NCBI RefSeq assembly: GCF_000620045.1
Contig: NZ_JHVH01000028.1
Coordinates: 1-44,104 of the forward strand
Reading direction: 5' to 3'
Origin: Halomonas halodenitrificans DSM 735
GTDB lineage: Bacteria > Pseudomonadota > Gammaproteobacteria > Pseudomonadales > Halomonadaceae
DNA length: 44,104 nt
Shown: in pieces, positions 37,083 to 44,104 of the stretch
How the letters are laid out: each line of letters starts with the position of its first letter
Numbering within the stretch: the stretch's first letter is position 1
Made by a program: the position numbers and the translations under genes
Notes under the pieces: model-generated
The model's database searches: none
What the model was told of the DNA's origin: nothing
Seen by the model: only the letters and a program-made list of their open reading frames with translations

Positions 37083-37844
37083 TTAGCCAGCTGACTCCAG
37101 GTGTCGTACCAGATCTTCCATAAAGCCCTGGATGCGCGCCGCGTTGGTGCCGACATCGCTGGCGCCCAGCCGAGAGGCGGAGCGCATATCGACGCGTGTA
37201 CCGCCATCCGCGTCGGTCAGGCGGATCACCACATCATCCTTGAAGCCGAACCAGCGGGTGGTGGCGGTCGCCTCGATACGGGTGTCATCGAGTGCGGCGA
37301 TCTTCCAGCCGGCGTCCTTTGCCACGGCCTCTGCGGCGCCTCGCACCGTCTCGAGAGGCGTATCGACCACCAGTGGCTGGATCGCCGGATAGGCCTCTCG
37401 CTGCTGTTGAGCGGTTGCCTCGCCGGGGTAGTCCAGCGCGTTGGGTGCGGCCCTGCGGGCATCGGCCAGGACCTCGAAGGCGGGCGGACTCTGCATGTCG
37501 GTGGTGATGTCATGGATGGGCGGGACCTCCTGGGCCTGCTGAAGCTGCAGCCAGGGTCCGGCGGCCAGGGCGCCGCCGGCCAGTATCGCCAGGCTGCCGA
37601 GCAGGGCAGGCAGGGGGCGGCGAGTGACGGCGGCAATCATCAGGGCCACCAGGCCCAGCCCGGCGGCGCCGAGGGCGACGAAGACGCCATAGCGGAGCAG
37701 GGTGAAGGCATTTCCCAGCGTCAGCAGGTCCAGGCGATAGGCCGGGCCAGACCCGGCTATGGAGAGTGCCGCCAGGATGGCGAGAATGCTTCCGGTCAGC
37801 GCCACCTTGAAGGCCAGCCCCTGATGGTTGCGATCAGTCTTCAT
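37083..37844 (-). CDS. DUF1499 family membrane protein
   Basis: A 253-residue protein with three or four membrane helices in the first half (VALTGSILAILAALSIAG, FTLLRYGVFVALGAAGLGLVALM, LPALLGSLAILAGGALAAG) and a C-terminal DUF1499 domain: PPIHDITTDMQSPPAFEVL, ALDYPGEATAQQQREAYP, TRIEATATTRWFGFKDDVVIRL and GTRVDMRSASRLGASDVGTNAARI. The function of DUF1499 is not known. I choose the ATG at 37844, where the hydrophilic leader is shortest; an ATG at 37868 adds eight residues. It ends beside the convergent terminator at 37016-37054. Confidence 0.85.
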   Translation of the reverse strand: MKTDRNHQGLAFKVALTGSILAILAALSIAGSGPAYRLDLLTLGNAFTLLRYGVFVALGAAGLGLVALMIAAVTRRPLPALLGSLAILAGGALAAGPWLQLQQAQEVPPIHDITTDMQSPPAFEVLADARRAAPNALDYPGEATAQQQREAYPAIQPLVVDTPLETVRGAAEAVAKDAGWKIAALDDTRIEATATTRWFGFKDDVVIRLTDADGGTRVDMRSASRLGASDVGTNAARIQGFMEDLVRHLESAG

Positions 37845-37897
37845 GGTTGTGTCCGAGCCCTTGTGCATGTGGATCGGTATCCATGGTACAACGCAAG

Positions 37898-37920
37898 GAG
37901 GCCGGGAGTCCCCGGCCTCT
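37898..37920 (-). terminator. Hairpin terminator after the Spy-like gene
   Basis: GAGGCCGGG (37898-37906) pairs exactly with CCCGGCCTC (37911-37919) over AGTC. It lies 32 bases past the Spy-like stop on the minus strand; the following minus-strand bases CCTTGCGTT have few T, while the plus strand has TTT. Confidence 0.65.
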
Positions 37921-37951
37921 TTCGCTACAGCGGCTGAATCAGCCTGGCGTA

Positions 37952-38626
37952 TCAGTCCTTGGCGTTGCCAGAGCGGGGGCCGTTGCCCCTGTCTCTGTCG
38001 AAGGCCTGACGGGCGACCTGTTGCATTTCCTCGATCTGCTCTTCGCTCAGCAGCTCGCCCAGCGCTTCCTGATGCTCGTCGCGCAGGGCCTGATGAGCCT
38101 CGCGGCGCTCTTCACGGGAGTCGAAGTCGCGATCGCGAAGTTCGGCCATATCGGCGTAGTGCTCCCGGCGGAGGTCGCCCAGAGCCTCACGGTCCTCATC
38201 GGAGAGATCCCAGCCGTCGACCATCTCGATCATGCGTTTCTGCAGGGCACCGGCATGCCGTTGATGCTTTTCGGTGCGATACGTCTCGTGCATCTCGCGG
38301 CGGGCCTCGTCGAGGGCGGCCTGCTGGTCATCGCTGAGCAGTTCATCGACGCGCTCGCGATGTTCGTCGCGCAACTCCATCATGGCTTCGCCATGCTTGC
38401 GGTAGGCATTGTCCAGGGCCTCGCGCGTCTCGGCGTCGAGACCGGCGCGCTCGTAAAGCGCCGCACGCTTCTCGGCGTGGCGTTCGGCGCGGGCCTCCTG
38501 CCATTGCTGACGATTCTCGGCACGCTCGCCATCACCGGGCGCAGCAGTGGCCTGGAGTGCCAGCGGGGCGATGGCCATGGCGAGCAGGGCGGGGGCGAGG
38601 ATCTTGCGAGAGAGGCGGGTCTGCAT
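37952..38626 (-). CDS. Spy/CpxP-like periplasmic chaperone with duplicated module
   Basis: A 224-residue precursor with a signal peptide (about residues 1-28, cut near ATAAPG). The mature part is almost wholly helical and charged. Two LTxxQ-type motifs, LLSDDQQAAL (97-106) and LLSEEQIEEM (193-202), lie in repeated blocks LRDEHRERVDELLSDDQ and LRDEHQEALGELLSEEQ. E. coli Spy has two such motifs in about 140 residues; this protein is longer. It probably binds unfolded proteins or metal in the periplasm. AGGAGCTTTCTC precedes the ATG at 38626. It follows baeR and four phased TGCA repeats, as expected for a BaeR target. Confidence 0.85.
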   Translation of the reverse strand: MQTRLSRKILAPALLAMAIAPLALQATAAPGDGERAENRQQWQEARAERHAEKRAALYERAGLDAETREALDNAYRKHGEAMMELRDEHRERVDELLSDDQQAALDEARREMHETYRTEKHQRHAGALQKRMIEMVDGWDLSDEDREALGDLRREHYADMAELRDRDFDSREERREAHQALRDEHQEALGELLSEEQIEEMQQVARQAFDRDRGNGPRSGNAKD

Positions 38627-38673
38627 GAGAAAGCTCCTGTTTATCTCGGGTTGACAGCTACTATTATGTGCCG

Positions 38674-38718
38674 GCCGTGTGCAAGGGCCATGCAGCGAAG
38701 GTGCAAAGGTGGTGCAGG
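38674..38718 (-). promoter_or_regulatory. Four phased TGCA repeats before spy: probable BaeR boxes
   Basis: TGCA occurs at 38680, 38691, 38702 and 38713, exactly 11 bases apart. Read on the minus strand the units are CCTGCACCACC, TTTGCACCTTC, GCTGCATGGCC and CTTGCACACGG. OmpR-type regulators bind direct repeats at this spacing. A CATAAT -10 candidate follows at about the right distance with no good -35, fitting an activated promoter. The same unit occurs twice before baeS. Confidence 0.7.
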
Positions 38719-39432
38719 TCACTCCTCAGGCTGGTACTTGTAGCCGACTCCGTAGACGGAGCGAATCACTTCCCTCTCCGGCCATGTCTCGGCGATTTTT
38801 CGGCGCAGTTTCTTGACGTGGCTGTCGACGGTGCGCTCGGAGACGATGCGATGATCACGGTACATATGGTCCATCAACTGTTCCCGGGAAAAGATCCGCC
38901 CCGGGGCATGCATCATCACCTTGAGCAGCTTGAACTCCACGGCGGTAAGCGCGAGATCATGGCCATCGGCCAGGGCTCGCCAGCCCTCCTCATCGAGCAC
39001 CAGGTCACTGCCGATAGCGTCGGGCTCCCGGGCCAGCTGGCTGCGACGCAGCACCGCCTTGACCCTGGCGACCACCTCCCGGGGGCTGAACGGTTTGCAG
39101 ATATAATCGTCGGCGCCCAACTCGAGCCCCAGCAGGCGATCCACCTCCTCGACGCGTGCGGTCAGCATGATCACCGGCAGGGCCGGCCACCGCTGGCGTA
39201 TCTCGCGGCACAGGGTCAGGCCATCGGTGCCGGGCAGCATGAGATCGAGCAGCACCAGGGCGGGCCCCTCATCGGCCCGACGCGTCTCTTCCAGCCATGG
39301 CAGCACGCTGTCCCCGTGATCCAGGTGATGGGGCTCGAAGCCGCTGCCGGCCAGGTAGTCGGCCACCAGCCGGGCGATCTTGGGTTCATCCTCGACGATC
39401 AGGATCCGTGGGGGATGTTCGGCCTGTGTCAT
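38719..39432 (-). CDS. baeR: OmpR-family response regulator BaeR
   Basis: A 237-residue regulator. Receiver: ILIVEDEPKIARLVADYL, phosphoacceptor Asp63 in LLDLMLPGTDGLTLCREIRQ, LTARVEEVDRLLGLELGADDYICKPFSPREVVARVK. These stretches match E. coli BaeR residue for residue over long runs. The C-terminal winged helix ends VDSHVKKLRRKIAETWPER and VIRSVYGVGYKYQPEE. It controls envelope-stress and efflux genes in enteric bacteria. The start overlaps the baeS stop (ATGA at 39429-39432). The Spy-like gene follows 92 bases on. Confidence 0.95.
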   Translation of the reverse strand: MTQAEHPPRILIVEDEPKIARLVADYLAGSGFEPHHLDHGDSVLPWLEETRRADEGPALVLLDLMLPGTDGLTLCREIRQRWPALPVIMLTARVEEVDRLLGLELGADDYICKPFSPREVVARVKAVLRRSQLAREPDAIGSDLVLDEEGWRALADGHDLALTAVEFKLLKVMMHAPGRIFSREQLMDHMYRDHRIVSERTVDSHVKKLRRKIAETWPEREVIRSVYGVGYKYQPEE

Positions 39433-40865
39433 TCGGTCTCCTCCTTGAGCATGGCGTCATCGAAGGGCGGGAAGCGTAGCGTCCAGCGTAACCCACCCAG
39501 TGGTGAAGCGGCAGCGGTCATGTCGCCGCCGTGAGCCTTGACCAGAGCGGTGGCGATGGAGAGTCCCAGGCCGCTGCCACCGCTGGCCCGGTTGCGTGAC
39601 CCCTCGACCCGATAGAGCCGCTCGGTGAGCCGTGCCAGCTGGGAGGGCGGGACGCCCGGCGCGGAGTCATCCCACCGAATCCGGATGCCGTCGGCAGCGT
39701 TCTCCAGGTCGACGCGCAGCCGGCCAGGGGGGTGAGTATAGGCGCAGGTATTGTCCAGCAGGATGCTCCATAGCTGCCTCAGGCGGCTGGCGTCACCACG
39801 AATCCAGGCCGCGTCGGGAATGCGGCACTCCAGGGAGAGGTCGCTATCTTCCAGCCAGCCGCTGGCCCCGTCGAGGCGCTGACGCAGGCTATCGGCAACA
39901 TTCAGGGGCGCCAGCTGGACCTCCAGGGCCCCGGCGTCGCTCTGGGAAAGCAGCCGCAGATCGGCCACCAGCCGCTCGAGCTGCTTCACCTCCTGGGAGA
40001 GCGAGTCCAGGCTCTCGTGATCCAGAGGGCGAATGCCGTCATGCATCGCCTCGATTTCGCCGCGCAGCACCGCCAGCGGGGTGCGCAGCTCGTGTGCAAT
40101 ATCCGAGACCCAGCGGCTGCGGGCCTCGCGGCTGGCTTCCAGGGTGGCGGCGAGCACGTTGAAGTCGCGGGAGAGTCGCGACAGTTCATCCCGGCCGCGC
40201 TCCGGCAGGCGAGTCCCGTAGTCGCCTTCGGTGAGGCGCAGGGTGGCCAGGGCCATGCCGCGGGTGCGCCGCCCCAGCCACCAGGAGAGGCCGCCGGCCA
40301 GCAGCAGGGAGGCCAGGCCCAGGGCACCGATGATGATGCTCAGGTTGCGCTGCTGCCGAGTCAGGAAGACGTGCTCCATGCGTGCCATCAGCTGCTCCGG
40401 CGGGCGGTAGCCGAGGGTGCCGACGCGCTGGCCCTGATGCTCGATGGGTAGCCAGCGAAGCGTGGCGGCCTCCTCGTCATCGTCCGGTGGCAGGCCGATG
40501 ACGGGGAGTCCCTCGGCATCGTGAAGCACGAAGTCCCGAGGGTCGCCGAGCTGGTGTTCGATGCTGATCGGCGCCGGGCCGGCGCCGGGCCACAGCTGTT
40601 GGCGGACCAGGCGGTGCTAGGCACGGGGCGAGGCGCGCAGCCACTGCCAGTCGCCGCGTCGCGACCACTCATCGGCGAGGCCCTCGACGAGGGTCTCGGC
40701 ACGCTGAGTCTGGGTCTTGTCGAGGTAGTCGATGAAGCCCTGATCGAGGCTTCTCGATACCGCCAGGAACACCAGGCCGGAGATGGCGACATTCACCACC
40801 AGAATTACCGCAAACAGCTTGATGCCCAGCCGCGAGATGGCGGGGCGAGGCAGGGTCAGGCGCAT
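39429..40865 (-). pseudogene. baeS: Sensor histidine kinase BaeS, interrupted by an in-frame amber codon
   Basis: The frame from ATG 40865 encodes TM1 (about residues 13-36), the periplasmic start SRSLDQGFIDYLDKTQTQRA and GDWQWLRASPRA, then TAG at 40619-40617 (codon 83). The same frame continues without a shift: HRLVRQQLWPG, periplasmic rest, TM2 (about 175-198), HAMP, His258 in SDIAHELRTPLAVLRGE, ATPase boxes and EGSRNRASGGSGLGLSIATA to the stop. Total 478 codons against 467 in E. coli BaeS. Separation into two products is expected: a sensor stub and, from an in-frame ATG at 40529, a kinase with only TM2. A CAG or other single-base change explains the amber codon; base-calling error is the other possibility. 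Confidence 0.88.
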
Positions 40866-40931
40866 GGTCGTCTCGCCACGGTCAGTATGAGTCGACAGTA
40901 TGGGCTCGGGAGATGGCGTCAATTGACACCC

Positions 40932-40954
40932 AATGTGCAAGTGGTGTGCAAGAC
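40932..40954 (-). promoter_or_regulatory. Two phased TGCA repeats before baeS: probable BaeR boxes
   Basis: TGTGCAAG occurs at 40934-40941 and 40945-40952, so the TGCA cores at 40936 and 40947 are 11 bases apart, in the same orientation and phase as the four before spy. This suggests autoregulation of baeSR. They lie about 70-85 bases before the baeS start. Confidence 0.65.
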
Positions 40955-40959
40955 GCGAC

Positions 40960-41886
40960 TCATAGTGTCAGCAGGAAGAGAATCAGCGGTGGCGACAGTA
41001 GTGAGAGCAGAAAGCCCGAGACCACGGCTACCGGCACGCAGGCGATCCCGCCATGCTGCTGGATCACCGGCAGGGTGAAGTCCATGGAGGTGGCCCCGCC
41101 GTAGCCGATGGCCAGCGCCGCATGCCGGCGGATCACCAGGGGGATCAGCACGAAGGCGACCAGCTCGCGGGTGAGGTCGTTGAAAAAGGCCACGCCGCCC
41201 AGCGCCGGCCCCAAGGTGTCGCCTACCAGGATGCCCGAAAGCGAGTACCAGCCGAAGCCGGCGGCCATGGCCAGCCCCTCGTTCCAGCGCAGTTCGAGTA
41301 ACGGGGCGGCGATCAGGCCACCGACCAGTGAGGTGGCCGCCAGGGTGAGGGCGATGGCCAGGCCGTGATGGTTGAGCAGAATCTGGCGCAGCGGCATGCC
41401 GGAGTTGCGTAGCTGGCAGCCGATCAGCGCCAGCAGGATATAGAGCACCCATTCGGCCAGGGTCTCGGCCCCGGCATGGAGGGAGGTGGCCGCCAGCTGG
41501 CCGGCGGCCAGCCCCAGCGCGACGCCAAGCACGACCACGCCGACCAGTGCCAGCGAGCCGGCCATGGCGGCGAGCTTGCTGGTGGGAGCGCCGGGTACCA
41601 CGCGAGCGGGATCGGCGGTGAGCCCCAGGCGACGAGATAGCCACCAGAGTCCGGCGAGGTTACAGGCCGAGGTCACCACGAACAGCATGAGTGCCTGACC
41701 GCCCATGCGCGACAGCTGTCCGGCGAGGTTGTCGAGGCCGGCCAGGCTGAATCCCATCAGCAGCAGGATCACGTAGACCGAGGCATTGACTCCCCGATTG
41801 ATCGCCGTCAGCACGGCAGCATGACGTACCGGTACCAGATAACCCAGCACCAGGGGCAGCAATACGATCAGCAGGCCACTCAGCAT
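40960..41886 (-). CDS. lysO: Lysine exporter LysO
   Basis: A 308-residue inner-membrane protein with about eight to ten helices, matching E. coli LysO (YbjE) along its length: MLSGLLIVLLPLVLGYLVPV, LLLMGFSLAGLDNLA, LLALIGCQLRNSGMPLRQILLNHHG, LAMAAGFGWYSLSGILVGDTLGP, AFFNDLTRELVAFVLIPLVIRR and GGATSMDFTLPVIQQHGG. LysO exports lysine and toxic analogues. AAGGGAACCTCC precedes the ATG at 41886. It is upstream of baeS on the same strand with about 95 bases between; the BaeR boxes lie in that gap. Confidence 0.93.
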   Translation of the reverse strand: MLSGLLIVLLPLVLGYLVPVRHAAVLTAINRGVNASVYVILLLMGFSLAGLDNLAGQLSRMGGQALMLFVVTSACNLAGLWWLSRRLGLTADPARVVPGAPTSKLAAMAGSLALVGVVVLGVALGLAAGQLAATSLHAGAETLAEWVLYILLALIGCQLRNSGMPLRQILLNHHGLAIALTLAATSLVGGLIAAPLLELRWNEGLAMAAGFGWYSLSGILVGDTLGPALGGVAFFNDLTRELVAFVLIPLVIRRHAALAIGYGGATSMDFTLPVIQQHGGIACVPVAVVSGFLLSLLSPPLILFLLTL

Positions 41887-41975
41887 GGAGGTTCCCTTCT
41901 CTGTGGCCGCCGGGGAGCGACACGGCAAAAAGCGGTTACTCTAGCAGCCGGCCGGGGCGTTCCCAAGTGGCGAGG

Positions 41976-42722
41976 CTACTCCTGGACGGTCAGTTCGCTG
42001 AGCACTAAATGGCTGTGGCGCTTGCCGTCACGCTGATAGTCGACCGAGAGCAACAGGCCCGGGACCTCGGGGTGGAAGCGGAACAACAGCCGGCGGTCCG
42101 GTTTGTCGGCTTCCCAGGCTTCTGCCGTAAGCGCCGGGAAGGTGCCGGCGGGCAGGGTGACGCGTGAATTCCCCTGGACCCGGGCCCTGAGGAGCTCTTC
42201 GCGGCCCTTGTGGTCCAGGTAATGAATATCGCAGGTGTCGCTGGTGCAGTCGCCATTGATGATGCGCCGGGAAAAGGAGAAGAGCGCCGTCTGGCGGTCA
42301 GGCAGCGCCTCGAGAGGTTCGGCGTCGAGCCGATAACTATCGCCAATGCCCATCAGCGAGTAGCCGCTGGCATAGAACAGCGACTGTACCCCCTCGTTCT
42401 GCAGCAGAAAGCGGCTGCGTTCACTACCCCGGGCGACACGGATATCGGTTTCCATCAGGCTTTCCCAGTAGTCACCGTCCCGACTGAGCCGATGCTCGAT
42501 ATAGGCGGCGGGCCACCCCTCGACCTTGAGCCGGTAGTGCGCGGTGAAGGGGTGTGGGGCAGCCGAGGTGGCGGCGCCTCGGTCCTCGATGCTGGAATCA
42601 CCGGAGGCCGGAGTCGCCGGCGCATCGGCCAGGGATACCAACGGGAGGCAGGCGAATAGCCAGGGAGCGAGAGCGGCCATCATGCCGCTGGATCGTGCCC
42701 ACCGCATGGCTCTCTTGGGCAT
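41976..42722 (-). CDS. DUF3108 family secreted protein
   Basis: A 248-residue precursor with a signal peptide (about residues 1-32, SGMMAALAPWLFACLPLVSL). The body is the DUF3108 type: PFTAHYRLKVEGWPAAYIEHRL, a strand-rich core, LFSFSRRIINGDC, LLRARVQGNSRVTLPAGTFPALTAEAW, and a C-terminal LFRFHPEVPGLLLSVDYQRDGKRHSHLVLSEL. Such proteins are outer-envelope or periplasmic beta-rich proteins of unknown function. GGAGAGTTGTC precedes the ATG at 42722. It lies between pncB and lysO on one strand. Confidence 0.87.
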   Translation of the reverse strand: MPKRAMRWARSSGMMAALAPWLFACLPLVSLADAPATPASGDSSIEDRGAATSAAPHPFTAHYRLKVEGWPAAYIEHRLSRDGDYWESLMETDIRVARGSERSRFLLQNEGVQSLFYASGYSLMGIGDSYRLDAEPLEALPDRQTALFSFSRRIINGDCTSDTCDIHYLDHKGREELLRARVQGNSRVTLPAGTFPALTAEAWEADKPDRRLLFRFHPEVPGLLLSVDYQRDGKRHSHLVLSELTVQE

Positions 42723-42835
42723 GACAACTCTCCATCATGAGAACAGGGAGGGTCCGCAGGACCCATGGTGTAAGAAGCCGCTGCGGGTCCCGAAGTTCCC
42801 CATGACGCCAAGATGTCATATTGCCGGTGGCGTTG

Positions 42836-43798
42836 TCAGATGGCGTTTCGGGGGGTCGAGCGCAGGCGCTCCAGGGCCGGGGAGAGGTCAACCGGATAGT
42901 CGCCGTGGCCCGCCTCCAGACGCTTCAGCGCATCGGGAAGGCGGGACAGGCTGTCGATGACTCGCTCGCGAGCCCCCACGGCCAGGGCCATTTCCTCCTG
43001 GACCAGCTGACCGCCGCGCACCATGGGGCGCAGCAGGGCTTCGCCTTCGATGCCGGGCTCGTCGCGCAGCGCGATGGTATCGCCGATGTAGCGGCCCTCG
43101 GCGTCGTGGCGTCGATAGAGCTGCTTGCGACTGGGCAGGTTGGTCTTGCCCGGCGAATGCTTGAGTCGTGGTGTCCCGGCGTACTCCACCAGCTTGTAGG
43201 AGAGGTCGATGACCGGGGCGTCGGAGGAAACGCCCATTTCGGTGCCCACCCCGAAGGCATCGATGGGGGCACGGGCCTCGACCAGAGCGGCAATCCGCCA
43301 CTCGTCCAGACCGCTGCTGGCGACAATCTTCACTTCGGGGTGGCCCGCGGCATCGAGCAGGGCCCGTGCCTCCCGAGCCAGCTGGCCAAGGTCGCCGGAG
43401 TCGAGGCGTACGGCGCCCACTCGCAGGCTCGGTTCGGCGCGCATCAGCTCGACCACCTTGCGCACCCCTTCCAGGGTGTCGTGAGTATCGACCAGCAGGG
43501 TCGTGTCCGGATAATGGCGAGCGAAGGCGGCAAAGGCGGCCGCTTCGTCATCGTGGGCCAGGATATAGCTATGGGCCATGGTGCCGGAGAGTGGCATGCC
43601 GTGGCGCAATCCGCCGAGTACATTGCTGGTGCCGGCCAGGCCCGCGGTGCGATAGGCGCGTACCCCGCGCACGGTGGCATCGATGCCGTGCATGCGGCGC
43701 AGCCCGAAGTCCATCACCGGCCGCCCCTGGGCCGCCAGCACCACGCGCACCGCCTTGGAGGCGATGACCGTCTCCAGCTGAACCAGGTTCATTATCAC
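42836..43798 (-). pseudogene. pncB: Nicotinate phosphoribosyltransferase, 5' end removed by IS1380 insertion
   Basis: PncB converts nicotinate and PRPP to nicotinate mononucleotide for NAD salvage. About 318 residues remain against more than 400 in the family. The frame starts inside the family sequence at NLVQLETVIASKAVRVVLAA and goes on through RPVMDFGLRRMHG, GTSNVLGGLRHGMPLSGTMAHSYI, LLVDTHDT, GAVRLDSGDLGQLAREAR, IVASSGLDEWRI and IDAFGVGTEMGVS to the end. The N-terminal 110-130 residues, which hold part of the active site, are cut off at about 43795 where the IS begins. GTG at 43798 could start a remnant, but no ribosome binding site is evident. Likely inactive. Confidence 0.87.
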
Positions 43799-44104
43799 CT
43801 GAATCCGTGAGACCGGCCCCCGGAAGCACTTCTAACCCACTGACCTGCATGGCAATATAGCCATTATCGCCATTCACCCAGACAGTGCCATGCCCAACAT
43901 AAAGTTCCGCGCCAGTCGCCGCACCCTCACCAGCCATTCCGGGCTGTCGATCATCGGGCAGTGCATCGAGATCGCCGGCGTCGACAGCATCGACGGCCGC
44001 TTCCCCACCACGCTGGGTATGCGCACCAGCGACGTGGTCAAGAGCTACCTGGGTCTGCTGTGTCTAGGCATGAGCGACTATGATGCCATCGAAAACTTCC
44101 GCCG
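43798..44104 (+). mobile_element. IS1380-family insertion sequence, left end (partial)
   Basis: The element seems to begin at CCTGAATCCGTGAGACC (from 43798), directly where pncB homology stops. The transposase starts 92 bases inside it and runs off the right edge. The terminal repeat partner and target duplication lie outside the window. Confidence 0.8.
43890..44104 (+). CDS. IS1380-family transposase, N-terminal part (partial)
   Basis: The first 71 residues are visible and run off the window: MPNIKFRASRRTLTSHSGL, IIGQCIEIAGVDSIDGRFPT, MRTSDVVKSYLGLLCLGMSDYDAIENFR. The conserved VKSYLGLLC-G-SDYDAIENFR region near the N-terminus is a strong mark of IS1380-family transposases. The catalytic residues are beyond the edge. 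Start is ATG at 43890. The gene drives movement of the element that disrupted pncB. Confidence 0.88.
   Translation, partial: MPNIKFRASRRTLTSHSGLSIIGQCIEIAGVDSIDGRFPTTLGMRTSDVVKSYLGLLCLGMSDYDAIENFR

Overview
The window is GC-rich, gene-dense bacterial DNA. It most resembles a Halomonas-type halophilic gammaproteobacterium. This is an inference from the gene set: two TRAP transporter systems, one with a UspA-type companion protein; a Pseudomonas-like gcl-hyi-glxR-ttuD-pyk order; NosP/NahK next to exaC; baeSR-spy; dauA; lysO. No rRNA, tRNA, CRISPR array or phage region is visible. Both ends lie inside insertion sequences (a probable IS3-like end on the left, an IS1380-family element on the right), and each has cut the 5' end off a metabolic gene.

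Layout. 1-6.7 kb (+): the glyoxylate-to-pyruvate operon gcl (truncated)-hyi-glxR-ttuD-pyk, with a structured, terminator-ended leader before ttuD. 6.8-11 kb (-): glycerol operon glpF-glpK-glpD. 11.4-13.1 kb: a DJ-1/PfpI protein and a divergent GntR/FCD regulator with a candidate operator. 13.3-16.4 kb (+): modABC and a DUF192 protein. 16.5-19.4 kb (+): a DctP-type TRAP transporter. 19.4-21.9 kb: a macrodomain protein (-), a DUF2798 membrane protein and a KamA-type radical SAM enzyme (+). 22.1-26.3 kb (+): a TAXI-type TRAP transporter and its UspA companion. 26.5-27.4 kb: a DUF2189 membrane protein.

27.6-33.6 kb: nosP-nahK (+), a LuxR-type response regulator (-), exaC and adhP (+). This looks like a nitric-oxide-responsive alcohol/aldehyde oxidation module. 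33.6-36 kb (-): dauA and a CreA-like lipoprotein. 36.1-37 kb (+): an unrecognised secreted protein and a 59-residue CCGSCQ-tail protein. 37.1-40.9 kb (-): a DUF1499 protein, a Spy-like chaperone, baeR, and baeS broken by an amber codon. 41-43.8 kb (-): lysO, a DUF3108 protein and truncated pncB.

How the genes work together. Several units feed lower glycolysis: glyoxylate through glycerate to pyruvate, and glycerol through glycerol 3-phosphate. The gcl truncation should block glyoxylate entry unless another copy exists, while hyi, glxR, ttuD and pyk remain intact. The most informative regulatory signals are: helically phased TGCA repeats (11-bp period) before both spy and baeS, probably BaeR sites; a set of overlapping hairpins ending in an intrinsic terminator before ttuD; and short palindromes before the GntR gene, exaC and dauA. 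Three genes look damaged: gcl, baeS and pncB.
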